Positions 36,317 through 44,681 of a DNA stretch of 64,000 nt are shown here, piece after piece (the first letter of the stretch is position 1; each line of letters opens with the position of its first letter). The notes below the pieces were generated by a model, which worked only from the letters and a program-made list of their open reading frames with translations, was not told where the DNA came from and did not search any database. Source of the DNA: RHKX01 sp963745755. Its GTDB lineage: Bacteria > Actinomycetota > Thermoleophilia > Solirubrobacterales > 70-9. A program made the position numbers and the translations under genes. Location: positions 2,046,001 through 2,110,000 of the forward strand of contig CAVUYP010000001.1 in the NCBI GenBank assembly GCA_963745755.1, written 5' to 3'.

Positions 36317-36370
36317 GCGCCGTCCGGCACGCCCGCCGACCCTACTTGCGGGCCACGAGAGGGACTGAGA

Positions 36371-36505
36371 ATGAAGCGAACCTGGCAGCCCAAGAAGAGA
36401 AAGCGCGCCCGCGCGCACGGCTTCCGTGCGCGGATGCGGACGCGGCATGGTCGCGAGATCATCCGGCGCCGCCGTCGCAAGGGCCGCAAGCGCCTGACGG
36501 TCTAG
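36371..36505 (+). CDS. rpmH: Ribosomal protein bL34
   Basis: 44 residues, MKRTWQPKKRKRARAHGF and onward, extremely rich in Arg and Lys, the standard bL34 sequence and length. It is a component of the large ribosomal subunit near the exit tunnel. It begins the rightward origin operon rpmH-rnpA-yidD-yidC-jag-rsmG. The ribosome site GAGAGGGA lies about 9 bp upstream of the ATG. Confidence 0.96.
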   Translation: MKRTWQPKKRKRARAHGFRARMRTRHGREIIRRRRRKGRKRLTV

Positions 36506-36508
36506 ACG

Positions 36509-36880
36509 GTGTCGGAGCCGGGTGGCGAGGGTCGCAAGCGTGGTCGCCTCTCGCGCAGCGGTGACTTCGACCGTGCCTACCGGGATGGCCGCTCGCACGC
36601 GAATCGCTTCCTGGTCCTCTACGCCTTCCCGCGCGGCGACGACTCCGGCGACGAGGTCCGCCTCGGCGTCTCGGTCGGCCGCAAGGTCGGTGGCGCCACC
36701 GAGCGCAACAAGGTGAAGCGGGCGATGCGGGAGGCGTTCTGGGGCCTGTCGGAGCGGCTCCCCGCCGGCTACGACTTCGTGCTCGTCGGCCGCAGCGGCG
36801 TCGCCGGGTTGATCGATCGCGAGGGGACCGCGGGCCTGAGCGCATCGCTGGCGACGCTGCTCGGCGAGGCGGGCGAGTGA
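36509..36880 (+). CDS. rnpA: Ribonuclease P protein component
   Basis: 123 residues from a GTG three bases after rpmH. It assists RNase P RNA in trimming tRNA 5' ends. The RnpA signature is RNKVKRAMREAFW (RNxxKR...), preceded by LGVSVGRKVGGA. The N-terminal RLSRSGDFDRAYRDGRSHAN is also typical. Its stop overlaps the yidD GTG. Confidence 0.95.
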   Translation: MSEPGGEGRKRGRLSRSGDFDRAYRDGRSHANRFLVLYAFPRGDDSGDEVRLGVSVGRKVGGATERNKVKRAMREAFWGLSERLPAGYDFVLVGRSGVAGLIDREGTAGLSASLATLLGEAGE

Positions 36881-37212
36881 GCGTTGCACGTGAAACGGGT
36901 CCTGCCGCGGCGCCGGACGTTGCACGTGAAACGGAGCTCGGCCCCGGCCTCGCGGCGCGGATCGCGCTGTTGCCGATCCGCTTCTATCGTCGTTTCCTCT
37001 CCCCCGCGCTCGGCCGGCGCTGCCGCTACTACCCGACCTGCTCGGCCTACGCCGAGGAGGCGGTACGCGAGCTCGGGGCGTTTCGCGGCATGATCCTGGC
37101 CGCTTGGCGGGTCCTACGATGCAATCCCTTCAGCCCCGGCGGCCTCGACCCGGTCTCCGAGCGAACCCTCTTCCGCACAGCCCCAGCGCGTAACCGAGAG
37201 AGCCCCAGATGA
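36877..37212 (+). CDS. yidD: Membrane protein insertion efficiency factor YidD
   Basis: 111 residues. The conserved core is IALLPIRFYRRFLSP, CRYYPTCSAYAEEAV and RCNPFSPGGLDPV, the three-Cys YidD signature; an amphipathic helix probably attaches it to the membrane near YidC. The GTG start overlaps the rnpA stop. The first 20 codons are not conserved in the family. They contain a repeated VARET encoded by two parS-like sites, so this extension seems to exist to house them. Confidence 0.93.
   Translation: MSVARETGPAAAPDVARETELGPGLAARIALLPIRFYRRFLSPALGRRCRYYPTCSAYAEEAVRELGAFRGMILAAWRVLRCNPFSPGGLDPVSERTLFRTAPARNRESPR
36883..36896. promoter_or_regulatory. parS-like site 1
   Basis: GTTGCACGTGAAAC differs from the core of the bacterial parS consensus (GTTTCACGTGAAAC) at one base. 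It lies about 3 kb from parAB and close to the origin, where ParB nucleation sites normally cluster. Confidence 0.75.
36919..36932. promoter_or_regulatory. parS-like site 2
   Basis: An identical 14-mer GTTGCACGTGAAAC placed exactly 36 bp after the first. The two copies share the same reading phase in yidD and both encode VARET. Confidence 0.75.
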
Positions 37213-37964
37213 GCCTGCCAGTCGCATCGATCTTCACCGACATCCCGGAAGCGGTCATCGTCTTCTTCCACGACACCCTGCACCTCGGGTGGGGACCGTC
37301 GATCGTCGCCCTGGTCTTCGTCGTTCGCCTCGCGATCCTGCCGATCTCGATGAAGCAGATCCGCTCGATGCGGGCCCTTCAGGAGCTGCAGCCGCAGCTC
37401 AAGCAGATCCAGGAGAAGCACAAGGGCGACAAGCAGCGTCAGCAGCAGGCGATGATGAAGTTCTACCAGGAGAACGAGATCAATCCGCTCGCCTCCTGTC
37501 TGCCGCTGCTGCTGCAGATTCCGGTCTTCATCTCGCTCTACTACATGCTCAAGGGCGACAGCTTCCAGATGGACGTCCAGAACGCTCCCCCGGAGGGCTG
37601 GCTGTTCATCCCGAGCCTGATCGAGCCGCCGACCGGCGCCGTCGCGGCGGTCCTCGTCGTCCTCTTCATCGTCACCCAGCTCGGCTCCGGCCTGGCGATG
37701 TCGGTCCGCGGCCAGGGCATGGAGGGACCGCAGAAGTACATCATCTACGGCCTGCCCTTCCTGTTCGCGCCGTTCGTGCTCCAGTTCGAGGCGGCGCTCT
37801 CGGTCTACTGGATCTCGACCAACCTCTGGACCCTCGGCCAGCAGCAGGTCGTGCACTCGCTGCTCGGACCGGTCAAGAAGCCGTCGCCGGAGGAGATCGA
37901 GGCGGCGAAGCCACCGCCCCCGCCGCCGCGCAAGAAGAAGAAGAAGAGTGGGAGGCAACGATGA
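37209..37964 (+). CDS. yidC: Membrane protein insertase YidC
   Basis: 251 residues, the short Gram-positive form without the periplasmic domain. Membrane segments include WGPSIVALVFVVRLAILP, with the conserved groove arginine, and NPLASCLPLLLQIPVFISLY, then LQFEAALSVYWISTNLWTLG. A cytoplasmic helical hairpin (QELQPQLKQIQEKHKGD) precedes the second group. The C-terminal tail is polyproline followed by a lysine run, which can bind ribosomes. It inserts and folds membrane proteins with or without SecYEG. ATGA overlaps on both sides. Confidence 0.95.
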   Translation: MSLPVASIFTDIPEAVIVFFHDTLHLGWGPSIVALVFVVRLAILPISMKQIRSMRALQELQPQLKQIQEKHKGDKQRQQQAMMKFYQENEINPLASCLPLLLQIPVFISLYYMLKGDSFQMDVQNAPPEGWLFIPSLIEPPTGAVAAVLVVLFIVTQLGSGLAMSVRGQGMEGPQKYIIYGLPFLFAPFVLQFEAALSVYWISTNLWTLGQQQVVHSLLGPVKKPSPEEIEAAKPPPPPPRKKKKKSGRQR

Positions 37965-38443
37965 GCGAGAGCACCGAGATTCCCGAGCAGCCGGCCGATC
38001 GCGTTCGCGCGATCGTCGACCGGGTGCTCGACGAGATCGACCTCGACGCCGAGGTCGAGGTGACCGAGACCGACGAGGAGATCTATGCCGAGATCGACGG
38101 GCCGGACGAGCTTGGGATCCTGATCGGCCGTCGCGGCCAGACGCTCGACGCCCTGCAGCTGCTCTGCTACCGCGCCGCATCGCTCGGGGTCACCGACCGC
38201 AAGCGGGTCACGCTCGACGCCTCCGGCTACCGCGAGCGCCGCCGGACGCTGCTCGAGGAGGAGGCCGCGGTCGCCGCTCAGCGGGCCGTCCGCAACGACG
38301 AGCCGGTCCGGCTCGAGCCGATGTCGGCGAGCGAGCGGCGGATGGTCCACGAGGTCCTCAAGGACCGCAGCGACGTCGAGACCTACAGCGAGGGCGACGA
38401 GCCCGAGCGCCGGATCGTCGTCGCGCCGCTGATCTCCGATTGA
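37961..38443 (+). CDS. jag: KH-R3H RNA-binding protein Jag/KhpB
   Basis: 160 residues with a KH domain (DELGILIGRRGQTLDALQLL, GxxG loop in GRRG) and a C-terminal R3H domain (VRLEPMSASERRMVHEVL). The Jag_N domain found in Firmicutes is absent, as is usual in actinobacteria. It probably binds RNA with KhpA and influences cell-shape gene expression. It overlaps yidC by ATGA and the rsmG start by TTGA. Confidence 0.92.
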   Translation: MSESTEIPEQPADRVRAIVDRVLDEIDLDAEVEVTETDEEIYAEIDGPDELGILIGRRGQTLDALQLLCYRAASLGVTDRKRVTLDASGYRERRRTLLEEEAAVAAQRAVRNDEPVRLEPMSASERRMVHEVLKDRSDVETYSEGDEPERRIVVAPLISD

Positions 38444-39155
38444 TCTTGAGCGGCCCCGGCGCGGAACCGCTCCCGCAGCCGGAGCTGACCGCCGCAGCCG
38501 GGGCGAAGCTGGAACCGGTGCTGGCGTTGCTCGCCGCCGACGCGACCGCACCGAGCTCGGTGATCGAGCCCGGCCGCGCCCGGGCCGTCCACATAGCCGA
38601 CAGCCTCAGCGGCCTCGGCTTCGCCGAGCTCGCCGCCGCCGGCCGGATTGCCGACGTCGGCGCCGGCGCCGGGTTCCCCGGACTCGTCCTCGCGGCGATG
38701 CTGCCGGACGCCCGGGTCGACCTGATCGAGTCGATCGCCCGCAAGGCCGAGTTCATCGACCGGGCCGCGGCGGCGGGCGGGATCGCCAATGCCCATGCGG
38801 TGAACGCCCGTGCCGAGGACTGGGCGAAGCCCGGCGCCGCCGGCCGCGAGGCCTACGACGCCGTAGCCGCCCGCGCCGTCGCCCGGCTCAGCACCCTCGC
38901 CGAGCTCGCCGCGCCGCTGCTCCGTCAGGGCGGGGTGCTCGTCGCCTGGAAGGGGAGGAGGGATCCGGACGAGGAGGCCGAACTGGAACGCGGGGCTCCC
39001 CGGCTCGGGGTCGAACCGGTCGAGGTCCGCAGCGCCGACCCTACGCGGGGAGCCGCAATCGCCACCTCTACCTGCTCCGCAAGGCCGGACCGACCCCGCC
39101 CGATCTGCCGCGCCGCGCCGGCATGGCCAAGAAACGCCCCCGCGGCGTGATCTAG
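38440..39155 (+). CDS. rsmG: 16S rRNA (guanine527-N7)-methyltransferase RsmG, one frameshift
   Basis: A SAM-dependent methyltransferase acting on G527 of 16S rRNA; loss gives low-level streptomycin resistance. Motifs are HIADSLSGLGFAELAAAG, IADVGAGAGFPGLVLAAM (SAM site) and VAARAVARLSTLAELAAPLL. Near 39041 the frame changes; the second frame continues HLYLLRKAGPTPPDLPRRAG and ends MAKKRPRGVI, the expected RsmG tail (RKxGxxxxxyPRxxG). Here the repair needs one added base in a C run. The start is TTG overlapping the jag stop, or the TTG two codons on. Confidence 0.92.
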
Positions 39156-39179
39156 AGTCGCGCGCTGCCGAGGGCAATC

Positions 39180-39938
39180 ATGGGCTACGTCTACGCGATC
39201 GCAAACCAGAAGGGTGGGGTGGGGAAGACCACCACCACCGTCAACCTCGCCGCCTGCATCGCCGCGAGCGGCCGGCAGACGCTCGTCGTCGATCTCGATC
39301 CGCAGTGCAACGCGACGGTGACGCTCGGCCTCGACCGCGAGGCGCGGCCGTCGAGCTACGACGCGCTCTGCGGCGACGTCTCGATCGCCGAGGCGGCGCG
39401 GCCGGCCGGCAGCGACAACCTCTGGGTCGTCCCCGCCAACCGCGACCTCGCCGGCGCGGCGGTCGAGCTGCCCGGCCTCGAGCGCTCCGAGTACCGGCTT
39501 CGCGACGGCCTCGGCCCGATTCGCGAGCGATTCGCGGCGACGTTCCTCGACTGTCCGCCGTCGCTCGGGCCGATCACCGTCAACGCGCTCGCCGCCGCCG
39601 ACCGGGTGATCGTCCCGGTCCAGGCCGAGTACCTGGCGCTCGAGGGACTCGTCCAGTTCCTCGACACGCTGCAGTCGGTGCGGCGGCAGCTCAACCCGTC
39701 CCTGGTTCTGACCGGGATTGCGATCACCATGGCCGATGACCGCACCCGTCTCTCCCAGGATGTCGAGCACGAGTTGAAAGATCACTTCACAGACCTTGTC
39801 CTCGAGACGGTGATCCCGCGCAGCGTCCGGCTCGCCGAGGCGCCGAGCTTCGGCCTGCCGGTGATCGACCACGCCCCCGACTCGCGCGGATCGGTCGCCT
39901 ACCGGGCGCTCGCCGAGGAGGTGCTGGCGCGTGGCTAG
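39180..39938 (+). CDS. parA: Chromosome partitioning ATPase ParA (Soj)
   Basis: 252 residues. The deviant Walker A is QKGGVGKTTTTVNLA (residues 9-23), with LVVDLDPQCNAT and TFLDCPPSLGPITVNAL as the other ATPase motifs. ParA forms dynamic ATP-bound dimers on the nucleoid and segregates origins with ParB-parS. It lies next to parB, with an 8-bp overlap, and near two parS sites. Confidence 0.96.
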   Translation: MGYVYAIANQKGGVGKTTTTVNLAACIAASGRQTLVVDLDPQCNATVTLGLDREARPSSYDALCGDVSIAEAARPAGSDNLWVVPANRDLAGAAVELPGLERSEYRLRDGLGPIRERFAATFLDCPPSLGPITVNALAAADRVIVPVQAEYLALEGLVQFLDTLQSVRRQLNPSLVLTGIAITMADDRTRLSQDVEHELKDHFTDLVLETVIPRSVRLAEAPSFGLPVIDHAPDSRGSVAYRALAEEVLARG

Positions 39939-40786
39939 GAAGCCGGGGATGGGCCGGGGCCTGGCGGCGATCCTGCCCGAGTCCCACGAGCTCGCCGAGC
40001 CCGCCTACCGCGACGTCCCGGTCGAGCTGATCCGTCCCAACCGGGGCCAGCCCCGCAAGGCGTTCGACGACGACGGCCTCGCTCGGCTCGCCGAGTCGAT
40101 CGCCGAGAGCGGCGTCGTCCAGCCGCTCGTCGTCCGCCCGCTCAGCGACGGTCGCTACGAGCTGATCGCCGGCGAGCGCCGCTGGCGGGCCGCTCAGCAG
40201 GCGGGCCTGGCCACGGTTCCGGCGATCCTCCGCACCGAGGATGAGACAAAACGCCTGCAAATCGCACTAATCGAGAACATGGCGCGCGAGGATCTCAACC
40301 CGATCGACGAGGCACGCGCCTGCGCCGCGCTCGTCGAGGGGCTCGACCTCAGCAAGGAGGAGGTGGCGCGCCGGGTCGGTCGCAGCCGCTCGGCGATCTC
40401 GAACCTGATCCGCCTCCTCGATCTCCCCGACCAGGTGATCGAGCATGCTCGAGGCCGGCGAGCTCAGCGAGGGCCACGGCCGGGCGCTGCTCGCCGCCAA
40501 GAGCCAGGAACAGCGCCGCGCGCTGGGCCGCCAGGCCGTCGCCGGCGGCTGGTCGGTGCGCGAGACCGAGCGCCGCGCGAAGGGGGAGGGGGGAGGCCGC
40601 GCCCGCAAGCCCCGCGAGCTCCATCCCGACGAGGAGGCGGCGATCGGTAAGGCCGAGGACGCGCTCGAGCGGGCGCTCGGCCACGACGTCCGGGTCAGCT
40701 CCGGGGCGCGCGGGCTGACCGCCCAGATTCGCTTCGAGGACCTCGACGAAGTGCTCGCCCTGGCGAAGTCGCTGCGGCGCAAGTAG
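39931..40786 (+). CDS. parB: Chromosome partitioning protein ParB (Spo0J), one frameshift
   Basis: The N-terminal CTP-binding domain has VELIRPNRGQPRK and ELIAGERRWRAAQQAG; the ENMAREDLNPIDEA block follows. The helix-turn-helix that reads parS is in VARRVGRSRSAISNLIRLL. One extra C near 40446 shifts the frame; the continuation MLEAGELSEGHGRALL and the C-terminal dimerisation region (LTAQIRFEDLDEVLAL) are intact. Joined length is about 284 residues. Confidence 0.94.
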
Positions 40787-40819
40787 GGCCGCCGCGGGCT
40801 CACTAGAATCCGCGATCGC

Positions 40820-40893
<74 letters not shown>

Positions 40894-40903
40894 CTTGCAA
40901 CGA

Positions 40904-41398
40904 ATGCAGATCTACGGCGTCAGCTTCGACATGGTCGGCAAGCAGCCGATCGTGCTGTTGAAGACGACCGACGGCAACCGCTTCCTGCCGATCTGGATCG
41001 GCCATCCCGAGGCGGCGGCGATCCTGATGAAGCTCCAGGGGGCGAGCACGCCGCGGCCGATGACCCACGACCTGCTCGCCGACGTCCTCGACAGCATCGA
41101 CGCCAAGTGCGAGCGGATCTCGGTCACCGAGCTCCGCGACAACACCTTCTACGCGACGATCACGCTCTCGGTCGACGGCACCGAGGTCGAGATCGATTCC
41201 CGCCCCTCCGACGCCCTCGCCCTCGCGGTCCGCTGCGACGCGCCGATCTACGCCGCCGAGGAGGTCATCGAGGAGTCCTCGATCGAGTTCGAGCACGAGG
41301 TCGAGGACCAGGAGGAGGTCGTCGAGAAGTTCAAGGACTTCCTCGACGAGGTGACGCCGGAGGACTTCGCCGGCGGCAGCGACGAGCCGCCCGCCTAG
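40904..41398 (+). CDS. Bifunctional nuclease domain protein (DUF151)
   Basis: 164 residues. DUF151 core: VLLKTTDGNRFLPIWIGHPE, TRPMTHDLLADVLD-like PRPMTHDLLADVLDSI, FYATITLSVDGTEVEID and SRPSDALALAVRCDAPIYA. Members have been described as DNase/RNase and as stress-linked proteins in plants and bacteria. The acidic C-terminus (EHEVEDQEEVVEKF) is a common tail. The ATG lies only 10 nt after the tRNA-Ile end with no clear ribosome site. A TTG at 40895 would start one base after the tRNA. Translation on a processed tRNA-mRNA or leaderless transcript is likely. Confidence 0.88.
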   Translation: MQIYGVSFDMVGKQPIVLLKTTDGNRFLPIWIGHPEAAAILMKLQGASTPRPMTHDLLADVLDSIDAKCERISVTELRDNTFYATITLSVDGTEVEIDSRPSDALALAVRCDAPIYAAEEVIEESSIEFEHEVEDQEEVVEKFKDFLDEVTPEDFAGGSDEPPA

Positions 41399-41413
41399 GC
41401 GGAGGGCGCGGCG

Positions 41414-41852
41414 GTGCAGATCTTCACGATCGGTTTCACGCAGACCACCGCCGAGCACTTCTTCGGCCGCCTCGAGGGCGCCGGCGTCGAACGGCTCGTC
41501 GACGTCCGCCTCCGTAACGACTCCCAGCTCGCCGGCTTCGCAAAGGCCCGCGACCTGCCCTGGTTCCTCGGCGAGCTGATCGGCGCCGACTACGTCCACG
41601 AGCCGCTGCTGGCGCCGACCGCCGAGATCATCGACGACTTCAAGAAGCGGAAGGGGAGCTGGGACGACTTCCGCCCCGCCTTCCGGGCCCTGCTCGCCGA
41701 CCGCCGCGTCGAGATCCGCGCTCGACCGGTCCGGCTTCGGCCGCCCGACGGCGCTGCTCTGCAGCGAGGCCGGGGCCGAGCACTGCCATCGCCGCCTCGT
41801 CGTCGAGTACCTGGCCGAGCACTGGCCCGACGTCAGCGCCGTCCACCTCTAG
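41414..41852 (+). CDS. DUF488 family protein, one frameshift
   Basis: About 145 residues. The start MQIFTIGFTQTTAEHFFGRL and VERLVDVRLRNDSQLAGFAK are the DUF488 signature. One extra base near 41722 shifts the frame; the continuation is LDRSGFGRPTALLCSEAGAE, then HCHRRLVVEYLAEHWPD, the family's conserved Cys/His end. Biochemical function is unknown. It sits 15 bp after the DUF151 gene. Confidence 0.85.
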
Positions 41853-42000
41853 CCCCGCTCCCGGCGCGTCCGGCCTCCGTCGCCACCCCGCCCGCCGCCT
41901 CGCCTCGCCCGCCAGCCGCACCGTGGCCTACCTCCCGCCGGGCGCCAGCCCGCCTCGCCACCTCACCCCGACCGCCAGCCGCCCCGTCGCCTCCCTCGCG

Positions 42001-42050
42001 CCGAGGTCGAGGAAACCGGTGACTATTCCCCCTTTCCTCCACCTCGGCGG
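42001..42050. repeat. Dispersed palindrome family B, copy 1
   Basis: Left arm CCGAGGTCGAGGAAA, 17-nt loop CCGGTGACTATTCCCCC, right arm TTTCCTCCACCTCGG; one mismatch in 15 bp. It lies in the 275-bp gap between the DUF488 gene and a lipoprotein gene. The rest of that gap is a C-rich stretch without a recognisable gene. Confidence 0.8.
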
Positions 42051-42127
42051 CCTGGGAGGATCGTGGAAGCGGACGGGCCGGCGTTCGTTATGGTTGCCAG
42101 TGGTGGCGAATCGGGGAGGTACGTGAC

Positions 42128-42640
42128 GTGGGGTCGATAAGGGCGTTGGGAGCACTGCTGCTCGCCGGCCTCGCAGTCTTCGCCGCGGGCCTGGCACTGA
42201 GCGCCTGCGGCAACGATTCGCCGAGCCAGGCCGAGCTCGATCAGGCCCGCAAGGAGGGCGCCAAGCAGGCGCTCGACCAGCAGCAGACCCGCAAGCAGCA
42301 GCGACAGATCGCGCAGCTCAAAAAGCAGGTCAAGAAGGCCGACGGCGGCGGCAACGGCGGCGGCGGCGGAACGACGACGACCTCGGCGGTCGCCGTCGGC
42401 GGCTCCTCCTCCGGCGGCATCCCCAGCGGCGCGACGAGCTGCGCCGACGACGTCTACGCGGGACCGAACACCTCCTGTCAGTTCGCCCTCAACGTCTCGA
42501 CCAACTACTACGGCTCCGGTCAGTCGACGAACATCGACGTCTACAGCCCGGTCACCAACAAGAACTACGTGATGACCTGCACCGGCAGCTCACCGACGGT
42601 CTGCCGCGGCGGCAACAACGCCTCGGTCTACCTCCCCTGA
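42128..42640 (+). CDS. Putative lipoprotein, coiled-coil N-terminus
   Basis: 170 residues from a GTG. The signal peptide ends in a lipobox-like LALSAC (Cys27). A charged helical region rich in Gln and Lys (RKQQRQIAQLKKQVKKADG) suggests a coiled coil, followed by a Gly-rich linker and a C-terminal domain with four cysteines (SCADDVY, NTSCQF, MTCTGS and TVCRGG), probably two disulphides. No family recognised. The stop overlaps the start of the next lipoprotein gene. Confidence 0.65.
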   Translation: MGSIRALGALLLAGLAVFAAGLALSACGNDSPSQAELDQARKEGAKQALDQQQTRKQQRQIAQLKKQVKKADGGGNGGGGGTTTTSAVAVGGSSSGGIPSGATSCADDVYAGPNTSCQFALNVSTNYYGSGQSTNIDVYSPVTNKNYVMTCTGSSPTVCRGGNNASVYLP

Positions 42641-43599
42641 CCTCCCGGACCGCACCCTGGCCGGCGGCGGCGATCGTCCTGCTCGCCGTCCTCGCCTGGT
42701 CCGGCTGCGGCTCGGCGGAGCCGGCGAGCAGCGGCCCCGACCGGGGCCTCGGCGTCTACCGGGACGCGCTCGCGCAGGCTCGACAGGATCGCATCGACCG
42801 ACTCGAGAAGCGGCTCCGCAGGCGGCGCGCGGCCCGACGGGACGCCGAGGCGCCGCCGGCCCCCGCGTCGTCCGGCGGCGGCGACCTCGACGCCCTCGGC
42901 GAACGTCTCGGCGCCGAGGTGGGGGCGGCGTACGGTCCACCCGGGGCGGCGCCGGCGACCGCCGGCTCGCTGCAGTCCGGGTCCGCCTGGTCGACGATCA
43001 AGGTCCCGATCGCGCTGGCGGTCGCCGAGGAGACCGGCGGCCTGAGCGCAACCCAACAGGACCTGGTCAGCGCCGCGATCACCCGCTCAGACAACGAGGC
43101 CGCGGCGACCCTGTTCGGCCAGCTCGGCGGCCTCGAGACCGCGACCGGCAAGGTCGAGGCGGTGCTCGGCGAGGCGGGCGACTCCGGGACCCGCGTCTCG
43201 GCGGTCGGACGCGACGGCTACTCGACCTACGGGCAGACCGATTGGACCCTGTCCGGGCAGGTCACCTTCATGGGCGCGCTGCTGAACGGCTGCGTCGCCG
43301 ACGCCGGCAGCCGCGACTTCGTCCTCGATCGGATGGCGAACGTCAGCGCCGACACCTGGGGCCTCGGATCGGCCGGGGTGCCGGCGCTCTGGAAGGGCGG
43401 CTGGGGGCCGGGAGTCGACGGCCGCTACCTGCTCCGCCAGATGGGCGCGATCACCGTCGACGGCAACCAGTACGCCGTCGCCTACGCGGTCATCCCCGGC
43501 AACGGCGATTTCGCCACCGGCCAGCAGGTCGCGACCGAGGTCGCCCGCTGGATCGTCAAGCATGCCCCCTCGTCGTCCGCCGCCGCCGGCGGCTGCTGA
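42637..43599 (+). CDS. Beta-lactamase-fold serine hydrolase lipoprotein
   Basis: About 320 residues. A signal peptide with lipobox (VLLAVLAWSGC) leads into an Arg-rich helical linker and a class A beta-lactamase-like domain. The catalytic motifs are SAWSTIKVP (SxxK), RSDNEAA (SDN) and WKGGWG at the KTG position. The altered last motif points to a PBP-like esterase or peptidase or an inactive homologue rather than a resistance enzyme. The only start consistent with the signal peptide is CTG at 42637, overlapping the previous stop (CTGA), which is unusual. The tail ends in GGC. Confidence 0.68.
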   Translation: MTSRTAPWPAAAIVLLAVLAWSGCGSAEPASSGPDRGLGVYRDALAQARQDRIDRLEKRLRRRRAARRDAEAPPAPASSGGGDLDALGERLGAEVGAAYGPPGAAPATAGSLQSGSAWSTIKVPIALAVAEETGGLSATQQDLVSAAITRSDNEAAATLFGQLGGLETATGKVEAVLGEAGDSGTRVSAVGRDGYSTYGQTDWTLSGQVTFMGALLNGCVADAGSRDFVLDRMANVSADTWGLGSAGVPALWKGGWGPGVDGRYLLRQMGAITVDGNQYAVAYAVIPGNGDFATGQQVATEVARWIVKHAPSSSAAAGGC

Positions 43600-43654
43600 T
43601 CCCGCGGCCGTCTCGCGCCGCCCGCCTCCCCGCCGCCGTCTCGCCGCCTACTCG

Positions 43655-43704
43655 CCGAGGTCGAGGAAACGGGTGACTATTGCCCCTTTCCTCCACCTCG
43701 GCGG
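43655..43704. repeat. Dispersed palindrome family B, copy 2
   Basis: Left arm CCGAGGTCGAGGAAA, 17-nt loop CGGGTGACTATTGCCCC, right arm TTTCCTCCACCTCGG. It sits between the serine hydrolase gene and the convergent ddl gene. The loop differs from copy 1 at only three positions. Confidence 0.8.
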
Positions 43705-43751
43705 TGGGGTTGGGAGCGGCACCGGCAACACGGAGCGCCTGCTGCCGAACG

Positions 43752-44681
43752 CTAGTCGGCCAGCGCCAGAGCCAGCGCCCGGGCGACGAAGTCCTCGAAG
43801 CTGATCCCGGCCGCCTCGGCGGCCATCGGCAGCAGCGAGGTGTCGGTGAGGCCGGGGACCGAGTTGACCTCGAGGACCTGGGGGCCGGCCGCGGCGGCGT
43901 CGAGCATCACGTCGACGCGGGCGAAGCCCTCGCAGCCGAGCGCGGTCCAGGTCCGCAGGGCGACGTCGGCGACCGCCGCGGCGGCGCCGGGATCGAGCTC
44001 GGCCGGGCAGACGTAACGGGTCCGGCCGATCTCGTAGCGGGCCTCGTAGTTGAAGGCGTCGGCCTGCTCGGGGATCGCCTCGACGATCGGCAGCGGCTCA
44101 CCGTCGAGGACCGAGACGGCGAGCTCGCGGCCGGCGACGTGGCGCTCGATCAGGACCCGGTCGTCGTAGCTGAGCGCGGCGACGAGTGCGGCCGGCACCT
44201 CGGCGGCGGTGGCGGCGAAGCGGACGCCGAGCGCCGAGCCCTGGCCGGCGGGCTTGACGACGAGTGGCAGCCCGAGCCCGGCCTCGATCTCGGCGAACGC
44301 GTCGGCGGCGCCGAGCTCGCGGAAGGCGGCGGCGCCGAACGCGACCCAGTCCGGGGTCGGGATGCCGGCGGCCCGCATCCGGTGCTTGGCCTGGACCTTG
44401 TCCATGCAGAGGACGCTGGCGGCGATGCCGGGCCCGGTGTAGGGGATCGCGAGCAGCTCGAGCAGCGACTGCACCGTCCCGTCTTCGCCGCCAGGACCGT
44501 GCAGGGCGATGAAGGCGACGTCGGGGCGCTCATCCTTGAGCTCGGCGACGAGGTGCTCGTCGGCGTCGATCGCGACGACCTCGTGGCCGAGCGCGCCGAC
44601 CGCGTCCTCGACCCGGGCGCCGGACTGCAGCGAGACGGCGCGCTCGAGCGAGCGACCGCCCTTCAGGACCGCGACCTTCAT
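43752..44681 (-). CDS. ddl: D-alanine--D-alanine ligase (copy 2)
   Basis: An intact 309-residue ATP-grasp ligase. Motifs are VAVLKGGRSLERAVSLQSG, FIALHGPGGEDGTVQSLLE, VKPAGQGSALGVRF and VLEVNSVPGLTDTSLLP. It differs clearly from copy 1, for example AGQGSALGV instead of SRLGSSVGI in the phosphate loop. It overlaps the aminotransferase gene by ATGA, so the two are co-translated; an aminotransferase that supplies or recycles an amino-acid substrate is conceivable. D-Ala-D-Ala rather than D-Ala-D-Lac specificity was not determined. Confidence 0.88.
   Translation of the reverse strand: MKVAVLKGGRSLERAVSLQSGARVEDAVGALGHEVVAIDADEHLVAELKDERPDVAFIALHGPGGEDGTVQSLLELLAIPYTGPGIAASVLCMDKVQAKHRMRAAGIPTPDWVAFGAAAFRELGAADAFAEIEAGLGLPLVVKPAGQGSALGVRFAATAAEVPAALVAALSYDDRVLIERHVAGRELAVSVLDGEPLPIVEAIPEQADAFNYEARYEIGRTRYVCPAELDPGAAAAVADVALRTWTALGCEGFARVDVMLDAAAAGPQVLEVNSVPGLTDTSLLPMAAEAAGISFEDFVARALALALAD

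Noticed and set aside
42637..43599. Class A beta-lactamase resistance gene
   Set aside because: KTG is altered, the E166 region is not evident, and the protein has a long charged linker; a PBP-like hydrolase is more likely.
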